From: Shumkonia mesophila
GTDB taxonomy: Bacteria > Pseudomonadota > Alphaproteobacteria > Rhodospirillales > Shumkoniaceae
Direction: 5' to 3'
Length of the DNA stretch: 64,000 nt
Assembly (NCBI RefSeq): GCF_026163695.1
Contig: NZ_JAOTID010000004.1
Coordinates: 1-64,000 of the forward strand
Both the position numbers and the translations under genes were made by a program. Below the pieces are notes generated by a model, which saw only the letters and a program-made list of their open reading frames with translations, made no database searches and was not told the origin of the DNA. Below are positions 31,229 to 40,262 of this stretch, piece by piece (position 1 is the stretch's first letter; each line of letters begins with the position of its first letter).

Positions 31229-32734
31229 ATGGCCCAGAACGGTTTGCTGTTGTCGCGCCTGTATCGATTCGGTCGCCGCAGTGGCAGCGATCGCCAACCG
31301 GGCGGACAGATCGTTCATCCGTCCCGACCCTATTCGCTGGCGATGATTTGCAGCCTCATGCTGCCGCTGGACCTCCTGGCGCTCGCGACAAGTGCGGCCG
31401 TGGCCTATGCCCTTTGGCTGGTCGGCGATCCGTATTCGCTGTGGACGGAGTATGGGCTGATCACCGCCTTCGGCACCCTGCTGGCGGTCAACCTTTTCTA
31501 TCTGACGGGCCTCTACCGGCCCGACATCCTGAAACAGCCGGGAGGGGCCATCCGCCGGACCGCGGCCTGCTGGCTGGCCGTCGCCGCGGCCCTGGTGGCC
31601 ATCGGCTTCCTGACCAAGACCTCGGAAGACTATTCGCGGCTGTGGGCGCTGTCCTGGTTCGGGATCTCGCTGGTCACCCTGGTCGGCCTGCGCTGGCTGT
31701 TCTTCGTCCAGGCCGCGCGCTGGACCGCCCAGGGGAAACTGCGGCGGACCGTCGCCATCGTCGGAGCCGGGCCGCTAGCCACCCGTCTGGCCGAGCATTT
31801 CTCCGCCAACCCGGCGGACGGCATCCTGGTCGCCGGTGTTTTCTCCGACGAAAACCGGCCGGCGTCGCCCTCCAGCCGGGTGCCCGCCCGCCGTGGCGGC
31901 AACCTGGTGGATCTGCTCGCCCGCGTCCGCCGCGGGACCATCGATACCGTGGTCATCGCGTTGCCGAAGTTTTCCGAGCGGCGCCTGCAACGCATCCTCC
32001 TTCAACTGGCCGAGACGCCGGTCGACATCCGGCTCTGCCCCGGACCGGCCGCCCTGCGCCTTATGCAGGGGGGCATTTCGCACTACGCCAACATTCCCAT
32101 GTTCAACGTGGCGAACCGGCCGTTCGCCGATTGGCGGTATGCCGCCAAGGAGATCGAGGACCGCCTGCTGGCGTCCTTCATCCTGCTGATGATCGCGCCG
32201 CTGCTGCTGGTGATCGCCGGCCTGATCCGGCTCGACAGCCCGGGGCCGGTCCTCTTCCGCCAGAAGCGGTACGGCTACAACAACCAGCTGATCGAGGTCT
32301 TCAAGTTCCGCACCATGTACCACGAGCGCCAGGACCTGCGCGGCGACCAGTTGACCCAGCGCGACGATCCGCGCGTCACGCCGATCGGCCGGCTGCTCAG
32401 GCGGTGGAGCCTGGATGAGCTGCCGCAGTTCCTCAACGTGCTGCGCGGCGAGATGTCGATCGTCGGTCCCCGGCCGCATGCCGTTTCCGCCAAGGCCGCG
32501 GGGCTGCTCTATCAGGACGCCGTCTCGCAGTACCGGGCGCGGCACCGGGTCAAGCCGGGGATCACCGGCTGGGCCCAGATCAACGGCTGGCGGGGGCCGA
32601 CCGATACCGTGCGCCAGATCCAGAAGCGCGTCGAGCACGACCTGTACTACATCGAGAACTGGTCCCTGTGGCTGGACTTCAAGATCATCCTGCTGACACC
32701 TTTCAAGGGGCTGATCGGCCATAATGCCTACTGA
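31229..32734 (+). CDS. wcaJ: Undecaprenyl-phosphate glucose phosphotransferase, WcaJ type
   Basis: 501 residues of the PNPT (polyprenyl-P hexose-1-P transferase) family that starts repeat-unit synthesis. N-terminal membrane segments (about 45-150) and a Rossmann-like CoA-binding region (IVGAGPLATRLAEHF) precede the catalytic domain. That domain has LASFILLMIAPLLLVIAGLIRLDSPGPVLFRQKRYGYN, FKFRTMY, DDPRVTPIGRLLRRWSLDELPQFLNVLRGEMSIVGPRPH and KPGITGWAQINGWRG. It transfers glucose-1-P (or a related hexose) to undecaprenyl phosphate. GAGGAG precedes the ATG. Confidence 0.92.
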   Translation: MAQNGLLLSRLYRFGRRSGSDRQPGGQIVHPSRPYSLAMICSLMLPLDLLALATSAAVAYALWLVGDPYSLWTEYGLITAFGTLLAVNLFYLTGLYRPDILKQPGGAIRRTAACWLAVAAALVAIGFLTKTSEDYSRLWALSWFGISLVTLVGLRWLFFVQAARWTAQGKLRRTVAIVGAGPLATRLAEHFSANPADGILVAGVFSDENRPASPSSRVPARRGGNLVDLLARVRRGTIDTVVIALPKFSERRLQRILLQLAETPVDIRLCPGPAALRLMQGGISHYANIPMFNVANRPFADWRYAAKEIEDRLLASFILLMIAPLLLVIAGLIRLDSPGPVLFRQKRYGYNNQLIEVFKFRTMYHERQDLRGDQLTQRDDPRVTPIGRLLRRWSLDELPQFLNVLRGEMSIVGPRPHAVSAKAAGLLYQDAVSQYRARHRVKPGITGWAQINGWRGPTDTVRQIQKRVEHDLYYIENWSLWLDFKIILLTPFKGLIGHNAY

Positions 32735-33956
32735 CCTGCGGACCGCGCCCGGCAACGGGAAGACCGTGCACTGTTTATGGCTCACATGGACCGACCCGCA
32801 GCCGGAACATGACGGCCAGCGCATCTATTCGGGCCGCCTGATCGATGCGCTGGCCAACGCCGGGGCCGCTGTCGACGTGCTGTGCTATGTCAGCGAGGGA
32901 TCGCGAAGACGACACGGCACGGTGGAAGGGCGGGTCTCATGGTGGCCGGCCCCCCGCGCCTCGCGGCCCGGGTGGGCCAGTTTGTTTTCGCCCCTGCCCA
33001 ATCTGGCCTACCGGGCCGATTCCGCCCCCATGCGCCAGGCCCTTCGGCGGGCGGCGGCCGAGCGGGTATGGGACGCCGTGGTCCTGGACGGGCTGTGGGC
33101 GGGCTGGGCGCTGCCCCTGCTGGCGAACCTGCGCGGGCCCGGCGGCCATCCGCCGCACGTCGCCTACGTTGCCCACAATCACGAGGAAAGCACCCGGACC
33201 AGGGTCGCCACCGACTATCGGGGGAACCCCGTCATGAAGGCCGCCCTGCGTCTCGACTCGGCCAAGGTCCGGCGGCTGGAGCGGCGCATGGTCGACCGCG
33301 CCGACCTGGTCACGGCCATAACGCCCGACGACGCCGAGCGGTTCATCGAGCGGCGCCCGGACAAGCGCGTCATCGTGCTGCCCCCGGGATATGCCGGGCA
33401 GCGCATTCCCAGGCGGCTGATCACAGCCGACCATCCCCGGCGGGCCATCGTCGTTGGCAGCTTCGACTGGCTGGCCAAGCGCATGAACCTGGAGCGGTTC
33501 CTGGCCGTCGCCGATCCCCTGTTCGCGGCAAGCGGAACCGAACTGCACATCGTCGGAAACGGCGATCCCGCCTTCATCGATCATCTGCGCCGGCGGTACA
33601 CGGCGGCCCGCTTCGTCGGCGCCGTGCCGACGATCGAACCCCATCTGGCCGAGGCCCGCATCGCAGTGGTTCCCGAACTCACCGGCGGCGGCTTCAAGCT
33701 GAAGGTCCTGGACTACGTCTTCAACCGGCTGCCGATCGCCGCCATCGCCGGTTCGGTTACCGGCGTGCCGCTGCGTGCGCCCGAATCCCTCCTCGACTTC
33801 CCAAGCCTGGAGGCCCTCGCTCGCGGCGTGGTGGCGGCCATCGACGACCTGCCCCTCCTCAACAGCATTCAGGACCGGGCCTATGCGGCGTGCGCCGATC
33901 AATTCGAGTGGCGCAAGCGTGGCGAGCGGCTTCTGGCATATACGGCATCCCCATGA
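32724..33956 (+). CDS. Glycosyltransferase (GT4-like)
   Basis: 410 residues overlapping the WcaJ-type gene by 11 bases. The acceptor domain opens HCLWLTWTDPQPEHDGQRIYSGRLIDALANAGA. AYVAHNHEESTRTRVA and VTAITPDDAERF lie mid-way, and the donor side has AIVVGSFDWLAKRMNLERFLAVADPLF and TIEPHLAEARIAVVPELTGGGFKLKVLDYVFNRLPI. No membrane segments; it acts on the lipid-linked intermediate. Specificity unknown. An ATGA overlap couples it to the Wzy-like polymerase gene. Confidence 0.82.
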   Translation: MPTDLRTAPGNGKTVHCLWLTWTDPQPEHDGQRIYSGRLIDALANAGAAVDVLCYVSEGSRRRHGTVEGRVSWWPAPRASRPGWASLFSPLPNLAYRADSAPMRQALRRAAAERVWDAVVLDGLWAGWALPLLANLRGPGGHPPHVAYVAHNHEESTRTRVATDYRGNPVMKAALRLDSAKVRRLERRMVDRADLVTAITPDDAERFIERRPDKRVIVLPPGYAGQRIPRRLITADHPRRAIVVGSFDWLAKRMNLERFLAVADPLFAASGTELHIVGNGDPAFIDHLRRRYTAARFVGAVPTIEPHLAEARIAVVPELTGGGFKLKVLDYVFNRLPIAAIAGSVTGVPLRAPESLLDFPSLEALARGVVAAIDDLPLLNSIQDRAYAACADQFEWRKRGERLLAYTASP

Positions 33957-35329
33957 AGCCAACCTGGTATTCCGCGCCGCGCCCGTCCATGATCGACCAC
34001 CTGCTGGTCGTCTTGTTTTTGCTCGGCATCTATCTCGGCATCGACGCGCGCCTGCCAGGCGGCATTCCCATTCCGGGCATCGTGGCGGGGGCCGCCGGCG
34101 GATTGCTTCTGCTCAAGAATGCCGGCCGCATCGCCGAACGCCATATCGTCGCGCTCACGGTCGCGCTGGTGATTTTCCTGTTGTCGGCACTGACGGCGCC
34201 GAATTACGCCTATCTGGGCGAACGCTTCAAAGGCTTCATCCAGCTCAGCTATTCGCTGACCATCGCCTACGCCTTCTTCCTCGCGGCCACGCGCTACGAC
34301 CGCCAGCGGCTGTCGCGCGTGTTCCTTTGGTTCTGCCTGCTCGTGCTGGTCGGCTGCGCGCTCGAGAATTTCACGACAGCCTTCAGGAATCTGAGCGACG
34401 CCTTCCGCGCCCAGGTGTTCGCGCAAGGCGTCTATGTCGCCGACGTGCGCGACCAGTTGTTCTATGGCCGCATCCGCCCCAAGCTTTTCACCTCCGAGCC
34501 TTCGGCCGTGACCTTCGCCTACACGCTTTTCGCCTTCGCCTGGTACGTGCTGGCCAAGGCCCGGCTGAAGATGTTCGTCTACCTCGGCCTGCTGGCGGCG
34601 GGCTACGTGCTGATGCGCGGGCCCTCGCTCTTCCTCGGCATCGCCGCCATTCCGTTCTACGAGGTGCTGCTCGCCGCCCGGCGCGGCCCCCCCTGGGCGG
34701 TGCGCTACAACATCCCCGCGGCGGCCAGCGCGGTGGCCGTCGCCGCCGTCCTCTCGGCCGCCGCCGTTCTCGCCGGGGAAATCCTGTACCACGAGCGCAT
34801 CAGCACCATTCTCAGCGGGCACGATATCAGCTTCTTCTCGCGCATCATCGCCCCCCTGCTGACCGCCATCAGCGTGGTCTCCGACCACCCGCTGGGCGGC
34901 GCCGGCCTGACCGGCTGGGAGTTCATCGAACCGACGGTCCAGCACATCTACGCCAACGCCCCCGCCCTGGCCAGCAACTACAAATTCGGCAGCGCGGCGG
35001 AATCCATCACCAACTACTTCTGGCTGCACTGGATCTTCCTTGGGCTGTTCTGGGGCACCCTCGTGATGATCGCGCTCAGCGGTTTCCTGCGGTCGCTGGG
35101 GGCGCCGTCGCTTCTGTTCTGCTGGGCGGTATGGGTCGTCTTCGGCCAGTCATCCGGCGGCTACGTCGATCCGCGCACCTGGATCGTGCTGCTGCTGGCG
35201 TGCACGGTTTCCGTCATCTACGAACGCGAAGCCAGGGCCGCCGACGCCGGCCGCATCCCACGATCGCCGCGCTTCTTCCCGCAACCTGTCCGCGAGGCGC
35301 GGCGACGGCTGATCATGGCGGCACAATGA
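33953..35329 (+). CDS. wzy: Wzy-like polysaccharide polymerase
   Basis: 458 residues, mostly membrane: about ten hydrophobic segments beginning near residue 15. A large periplasmic-facing loop lies between about 300 and 350 (EILYHERISTILSGHDISFFSRI, DHPLGGAGLTGWEFIEP), the usual architecture of Wzy polymerases and O-antigen ligase relatives. The sequence is not family-specific, as normal for Wzy. Its place among initiating enzyme, transferases and flippase makes polymerase the best call. Coupled by ATGA to both neighbours. Confidence 0.78.
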   Translation: MKPTWYSAPRPSMIDHLLVVLFLLGIYLGIDARLPGGIPIPGIVAGAAGGLLLLKNAGRIAERHIVALTVALVIFLLSALTAPNYAYLGERFKGFIQLSYSLTIAYAFFLAATRYDRQRLSRVFLWFCLLVLVGCALENFTTAFRNLSDAFRAQVFAQGVYVADVRDQLFYGRIRPKLFTSEPSAVTFAYTLFAFAWYVLAKARLKMFVYLGLLAAGYVLMRGPSLFLGIAAIPFYEVLLAARRGPPWAVRYNIPAAASAVAVAAVLSAAAVLAGEILYHERISTILSGHDISFFSRIIAPLLTAISVVSDHPLGGAGLTGWEFIEPTVQHIYANAPALASNYKFGSAAESITNYFWLHWIFLGLFWGTLVMIALSGFLRSLGAPSLLFCWAVWVVFGQSSGGYVDPRTWIVLLLACTVSVIYEREARAADAGRIPRSPRFFPQPVREARRRLIMAAQ

Positions 35330-36579
35330 GAATTTTGCATATCAGCACGAGCGACACCCGGGGCGGCGCCGCTCGGGGCTCCTACTGGCTTCACCAGGCG
35401 TTGTGCGAGGCGGGTGTCGACTCGCTGATGCTGGTCGGGCGCAAGTACAGCGACGACGAACGGGTCATCCCCCTGAACGGCGTCACGGCCCGCGTACGCG
35501 AGCGGGTCCGCGACTCCCTCGACCAGTTGCCGCTGCGCGGCTATCGCAAGACCGACGAGTCGTTCTGGACGGTCGGCTGGGTGCCGCGCGGGCTGGGCCG
35601 GTCTGTCACGGACCTGCGGCCGGACCTCGTGCATCTGCATTGGATGGGAGGCGGCTTCATGCCGATCAGCGCGCTGAGCAGCCTTCCCGGCCCGTTGGTG
35701 TGGACCCTGCGGGACATGTGGGCCTTCACCGGGGGATGCCACTACACCGGGGGCTGCACCGGCTACCGGACGGAATGCGGCCGCTGTCCGCAACTGGGCT
35801 CCAGCCGCGAGAACGACCTCAGCCGCGTCATGTTGCGCCACAAAGGCAAGGCGTGGGCCGATCTCAATCTCTGGCTGGTTCCCATCAGCAACTGGCTGGC
35901 CGATTGCGCCAAGCGCAGCCGCCTCTTTGCCGACGTGCCGTCGCGGGTGATCCCCAACGGCGTCGACACGCGGCGTTTCTGGCCGATCCCGGCCGCCGAG
36001 GCACGCGCCGCCTGGGGGCTGGCTCCGGACAAGCGCTATATTCTTTTTGGCGCGGTCGGGGCGTTGAGCGACGAACGCAAGGGATTCGGCCAGTTGGTCG
36101 AGGCGGCCGACATCCTGGCCGCGGCGTGCTGGACGAGCCGGGCCGAGATGCTCGTCTTCGGCGATCTGGCGCCAAACCTGTCGCCTCCGCTCGGCCTGAA
36201 GACTCGTTTCCTCGGGCCCATCAACGACGACGAGCGGCTGGCCCAGTTGTATGCCGCAGCCGACGTCATGGTGGTCCCCTCGCTGCAGGAGGCCTTCGGC
36301 AAGACCCTGATCGAGGCCATGGCCTGCGGGACGCCGGTCGTCGCCTTCGCCAGCGGCGGGCCGGTGGATATCGTGACGCACCGGGAAAACGGCTATCTCG
36401 CCCGCCCCTTCGAGGTGGCCGATCTGGCGCACGGCATCGCCTGGTGCCTGGAATCGCCGGGCCGCACCGAGGAATTGGGCCGACGGGCCCGCCGCCGCGT
36501 CGAGGAGGACTTCGACATGAGCGTCGTCGTGCGACATTACCACGATCTCTACAGTTCGATTCTGGCACGGGCGGCATGA
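35326..36579 (+). CDS. Glycosyltransferase, WcaC-like (GT4)
   Basis: 417 residues. MRILHISTSDTRGGAARGSYWLHQAL is the WcaC-type opening; LVHLHWMGGGFMPISAL and TLRDMWAFTGGCHYTGGCTGY with its cysteines are typical of that group. The donor domain has VPISNWLADCAKRS, IPNGVDTRRFWPI and the EX7E-bearing PSLQEAFGKTLIEAMACGTPVVAFASGG. It probably adds a hexose or deoxyhexose to the repeat unit. Coupled by overlaps to the polymerase gene and the beta-helix gene. Confidence 0.87.
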   Translation: MRILHISTSDTRGGAARGSYWLHQALCEAGVDSLMLVGRKYSDDERVIPLNGVTARVRERVRDSLDQLPLRGYRKTDESFWTVGWVPRGLGRSVTDLRPDLVHLHWMGGGFMPISALSSLPGPLVWTLRDMWAFTGGCHYTGGCTGYRTECGRCPQLGSSRENDLSRVMLRHKGKAWADLNLWLVPISNWLADCAKRSRLFADVPSRVIPNGVDTRRFWPIPAAEARAAWGLAPDKRYILFGAVGALSDERKGFGQLVEAADILAAACWTSRAEMLVFGDLAPNLSPPLGLKTRFLGPINDDERLAQLYAAADVMVVPSLQEAFGKTLIEAMACGTPVVAFASGGPVDIVTHRENGYLARPFEVADLAHGIAWCLESPGRTEELGRRARRRVEEDFDMSVVVRHYHDLYSSILARAA

Positions 36580-37850
36580 GCGGCCACGGCATCGACCGTC
36601 GTGGCCTGTTCGCCGGCGGCGCCGGTCTCGCCGTGCTGGCCGCCGCCGGAACTGGCCGCATGGCCTCCTCCGCCACACCGGTCGCGACGACCATGATGTC
36701 GGCGCGCGACTTCGGCGCCGTCGGCAATGGCGTCGCCGACGACACCGAAGCCCTGCAGCGCGTGTTCGAGGCCGCGTTGGCGGGGCGGCAGGCCGCGCTG
36801 GTCGTCATCCCGCCCGGACGCTACCGGGTGACCCGCACCATCGGCGTCACCTCGGGGACAAGCCCCGAAGGGAACGTCACCCAGCGGGCCGGCATCCTGG
36901 CGCAGGGTGCGCTGCTGATTTCGGAGATCCGCGGCGGCGCCCCGGTGATCAAGATCGAAAGCCGGGCGGTGATCCGCTATTTTCTGATCGAAGGCCTGCA
37001 GATCAAGGGTTCCGGCCAGGACGGCCATGGCCTTCACATCGAGTGCCAGACCCGGGGGACGTATTTCTATAATTTCTGCCTGCGCGACCTCATCGTCGAA
37101 GGATGCGGCGGGGATGGCTGCAACCTCACCGGCAACATCTTCGAGGGGCAGATCTTCAACAGCTATTTCCGCGACAACAAGGGAAACGGCGCCACCTTCA
37201 GCCACGGCGAGCAGAACACGGTCCTGTCGGCCGTCCACTGCTTCGGCTGCGTCTTCGGCGGCAACGGCGTCAACGGCGTCAAAATGGTCAACGGGGCCCA
37301 GGACGTCAGCTTCCACGGCTGCTATTTCCTGCTGAACAAATACTATGGGCTGTCGGCAAGATCAGGGTGCACGCTGCTCTCGAATTGCGGATTCGAGAAC
37401 AATCACATGCATGCCAAGAATTTCGCGAGTGGAGGCGCCGGCATCGACCTGATGGTGTTCGGCACGCTGATCGGCTGCACCGGCTATTCGATCTACCGCC
37501 AGACGCACCTGATCCGCGCTTTCGTGACCAACCGTCTGGTCATGATCGGTTGCACCGGGGAAGGCGATGGCGACGCCGACCAGGCGCGCCTGGCCACCCT
37601 GCACGGCAAGTCCGAGGCCTCCGTCACGCTCGTCGGCTGCTACGGCGGCGTCGACCGCCAGGGCAAGCTCTCGGCGCTTGAGTTCGGAGCGGTCGGCGGA
37701 AGCGCCCATTTCGGCTCGCAGTGGGACAGCTCCGGCCTCGCCTGGCTGGGGGATCACTGCCTGTGGGTCGACGGCAAAGGGCAACTCCGCATCAAGCGGG
37801 GCGCCCCGCGGCGCGACGACGACGGATCGATCGTGGGGGCGAGCAGTTAG
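36576..37850 (+). CDS. Tat-exported right-handed beta-helix protein (pectate-lyase-like)
   Basis: 424 residues. The twin-arginine signal is IDRRGLFAGGAGLAVLAAAG. After it comes the pectate-lyase-superfamily opening SARDFGAVGNGVADDTEALQRVF, then beta-helix-like strands rich in Asn, Gly and His (LIVEGCGGDGCNLTGNIFEGQIFNSYFRDN). It could be a polysaccharide lyase, an epimerase or a carbohydrate-binding scaffold acting on the polymer in the periplasm. No catalytic residues can be assigned. It is last in the rightward half, 9 bases from the converging glycosyltransferase gene. Confidence 0.8.
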   Translation: MSGHGIDRRGLFAGGAGLAVLAAAGTGRMASSATPVATTMMSARDFGAVGNGVADDTEALQRVFEAALAGRQAALVVIPPGRYRVTRTIGVTSGTSPEGNVTQRAGILAQGALLISEIRGGAPVIKIESRAVIRYFLIEGLQIKGSGQDGHGLHIECQTRGTYFYNFCLRDLIVEGCGGDGCNLTGNIFEGQIFNSYFRDNKGNGATFSHGEQNTVLSAVHCFGCVFGGNGVNGVKMVNGAQDVSFHGCYFLLNKYYGLSARSGCTLLSNCGFENNHMHAKNFASGGAGIDLMVFGTLIGCTGYSIYRQTHLIRAFVTNRLVMIGCTGEGDGDADQARLATLHGKSEASVTLVGCYGGVDRQGKLSALEFGAVGGSAHFGSQWDSSGLAWLGDHCLWVDGKGQLRIKRGAPRRDDDGSIVGASS

Positions 37851-37859
37851 CCGGCAGGT

Positions 37860-39020
37860 CTAGGCTGCGGTCTGCAGTGAAGCGTCCGACACTTCGCGAA
37901 GCCGGGAAATAACGGCTTTCGTGGCGACGGTCCAATTCAGCCGCTGATGGTATTCGTCGAACGCCGACAAGGCGAGCGCCATGTAATCCGATGGTTTTTC
38001 CGACAAGGCGACGATTGCGTTGGCATAGTCGTCAGCCGTCGCATTCGCGGACAACAGGACGCCGCTGCGCTCGCTCACCAGTGTCGAGACGCCGCCAACA
38101 TCGGGGGCAACGGCCGGAACGCCATAGGAGAACGCTTCGGAAAAGACCTCGGCCGCGCACTCGGCGCGCGTCGGCAGGATCATGAAATGCGATTGAAGAA
38201 GCTTTTCTTCGAAGCAGCGCCTCTGCTCGGGCACCGATTTGTCGAGAAAGGGAATGTACTCGACGGATTCCGGAAGAATCGTTCCCTCCGGGATTTTAGG
38301 CCCGATGATGGTCAGCTTCGCGTTGACGCCCGATTCATTTAATTGGTTGACGGCCTCCAGGGCAATACTGCCCCCTTTTCGATGCCAATCCACCCCGATG
38401 AAGATCAGGTTGATGCGATCGGTCGGCCGCGCCTTTACCGCCTCGTGAACGTCGGCCTGCGTCAGCGAATGGTCGACGTTGGCGCCGTAGGGTATAACCG
38501 CCACCTTTTCGGGTGATACTCCGTAGTTCTCAATGGCGCTTCTTGCCGCCCAGTCATTCGAATATAAAGCCACGGCACAGCGTTCCAGGGCCGCCTTTTC
38601 GTAGCGGTGTCCGTTGGCGACGCTCGAAGGCGCCAACCGAGAATACTCGTCGTAGAAGCCGACCATGCCGGCGAAGGTCGCGTCGGTCCAAAAGGCAAAC
38701 GGCTTGTCGCTGTCGAGAAAAGAAACCGGGATACTGCTCCGTGAAAGGATGACACTGGCGCGGGAGCCATTCAGCCGGCGCGAAACTTCCGCCGCATATC
38801 GCCGAAGCATGACCGGTTCGTTATCCACCAGATAGGTCTTGGTCGTGGCCTTGAAGAAAAGCTTCTTGGCGATGGCGCTTGCAGGAAACCGCCTGGATAG
38901 GGGAAATATCGGTTCAACCGGTTCGCCGCTTTCGACCAGACTTCGATACATGTGGTACGGGGTGCCCGACCAGGTGCGGACCGAGTTGGCATCATAGATG
39001 TCGACGAAGGCGAGGCGCAT
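37860..39020 (-). CDS. Glycosyltransferase of atypical base composition (GT4-like)
   Basis: 386 residues. The donor domain has INLIFIGVDWHRKGGSIALEAVNQL, IPEGTILPESVEYIPFLDKS and ILPTRAECAAEVFSEAFSYGVPAVAPDVGG with the EX7E spacing. The ATG at 39020 is eight bases after AAGGAG. Base composition is visibly lower in GC than its neighbours, with many A/T-ending codons, so it was probably acquired separately. It is last in the leftward half, after an 87-base gap from the previous transferase, and converges with the beta-helix gene. Confidence 0.83.
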   Translation of the reverse strand: MRLAFVDIYDANSVRTWSGTPYHMYRSLVESGEPVEPIFPLSRRFPASAIAKKLFFKATTKTYLVDNEPVMLRRYAAEVSRRLNGSRASVILSRSSIPVSFLDSDKPFAFWTDATFAGMVGFYDEYSRLAPSSVANGHRYEKAALERCAVALYSNDWAARSAIENYGVSPEKVAVIPYGANVDHSLTQADVHEAVKARPTDRINLIFIGVDWHRKGGSIALEAVNQLNESGVNAKLTIIGPKIPEGTILPESVEYIPFLDKSVPEQRRCFEEKLLQSHFMILPTRAECAAEVFSEAFSYGVPAVAPDVGGVSTLVSERSGVLLSANATADDYANAIVALSEKPSDYMALALSAFDEYHQRLNWTVATKAVISRLREVSDASLQTAA

Positions 39021-39107
39021 GGCTCGGTCTCCTTTCGGCAAGTGGACGAGGTCGTTCGTCGTGCTGCCACACCCAAGTAAACGACGAGCCGCGGTATACC
39101 GCCTGCT

Positions 39108-40262
39108 TCAAGCCGCCTTGCGGGGCGTCGCGTTCCAGCCTTCGATGACGTCGAACATCCGCTGTCCGACGATATCCCACGAATAATTCCTCAATACGTG
39201 CTGTTGTCCGGCGGTCCCCATTTCGGCCAGTCTCTCGGGCCGCGACGCGGCCTCGACGATGGCTTCCGCCAGGGCGTGCGGCGTGGCCTTGTCGACCAGG
39301 AAGCCGAAGCGCCCGTCTTGGGTGATCTCGGGCAGGCCGTTCCGCCGAAGGCCGATGACCGGCGTCCGGGAGGCCAGGGCCTCCAGGTAGACCTGCCCCC
39401 AGGGGTCGTTCAGCATCGGCTGGACCAGGATCGCGGCCTGCTGCAGAAGGGATTCCAGCTCTTCCCATGGCACGAACGGCCGCACCTCGACGTTCGGGCA
39501 CCCCGCCGCCTTCCGCACGGCCTTTTCATTGCCGACGATGATCAGCGTGAGGTCCGGCCGCTCTCTGACGGCAAGCCGGAAGGCCTCGATCAGCAGATCG
39601 CCGCCCTTTTCCGTAAACAGGTGCTTGGCGATGAACAAAAGGCGGCCGCCGGCGTAGTCCTTGGCGCCGGCGTAAGGCTTCACGCGCCCCATGCCCGATC
39701 CCACGGCGCTCACGCGGTACTCCGCCATTCCGTAATGCGAGATCAGGTCCTGGCGGACGTATTCGCCGAAGGTGAACACGTGATGGCATGCCTGATAGGC
39801 CGCGCACTCCAGGTCGTCGAACTCGCGGATCGCCTTGGCGCTGTAGTCCGCGGCATCGGGCCGGTACTGCAACGACAGGTGCCACGTGTGATCGCAAAAC
39901 AGGTAGTGCGTCACGCCGGTGTCGTCGGGGACCGGCGCCATGTCGAGGGTTCCGGTGTGAAGAACCCGCTCGATGCCCAGCCGGCGCAATTCGCGCGCCA
40001 GTTTTCGCGCCCGGTAGCGCCGCATGGACGGCCCCCTGGCGATGGCTTCGCTGTAGCGGAACCGTCCGAGGCCGGTGAGCAGGTGAGCCCCCGCAAAGAC
40101 GGTGTAATGAAGACGGCCCATCGAGACGTCGATGCCGACGATCTCGAGGCCCTGCCCCTCCAGGGCCGTGGCCACGTTGGCCGGCGCGCTGGACCACGTC
40201 CGCGGATCGCGCGGTTGCCCAAAGATACTGGTGATCCCCAGAACCGACGCTGCGCTAGCCAT
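39108..40262 (-). CDS. Glycosyltransferase (GT4)
   Basis: 384 residues. Acceptor-side strand VLGITSIFGQPRDPRTWSSAP; THYLFCDHTWHLSL and HHVFTFGEYVRQDLISHYG follow. The donor domain is clear: GGRLLFIAKHLFTEKGGDLLIEAF, TLIIVGNEKAVRK and PMLNDPWGQVYLEALASRTPVIGLRRNG, with EX7E spacing. It overlaps the WcaL-like gene by 8 bases. The sugar is not known. Confidence 0.85.
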   Translation of the reverse strand: MASAASVLGITSIFGQPRDPRTWSSAPANVATALEGQGLEIVGIDVSMGRLHYTVFAGAHLLTGLGRFRYSEAIARGPSMRRYRARKLARELRRLGIERVLHTGTLDMAPVPDDTGVTHYLFCDHTWHLSLQYRPDAADYSAKAIREFDDLECAAYQACHHVFTFGEYVRQDLISHYGMAEYRVSAVGSGMGRVKPYAGAKDYAGGRLLFIAKHLFTEKGGDLLIEAFRLAVRERPDLTLIIVGNEKAVRKAAGCPNVEVRPFVPWEELESLLQQAAILVQPMLNDPWGQVYLEALASRTPVIGLRRNGLPEITQDGRFGFLVDKATPHALAEAIVEAASRPERLAEMGTAGQQHVLRNYSWDIVGQRMFDVIEGWNATPRKAA

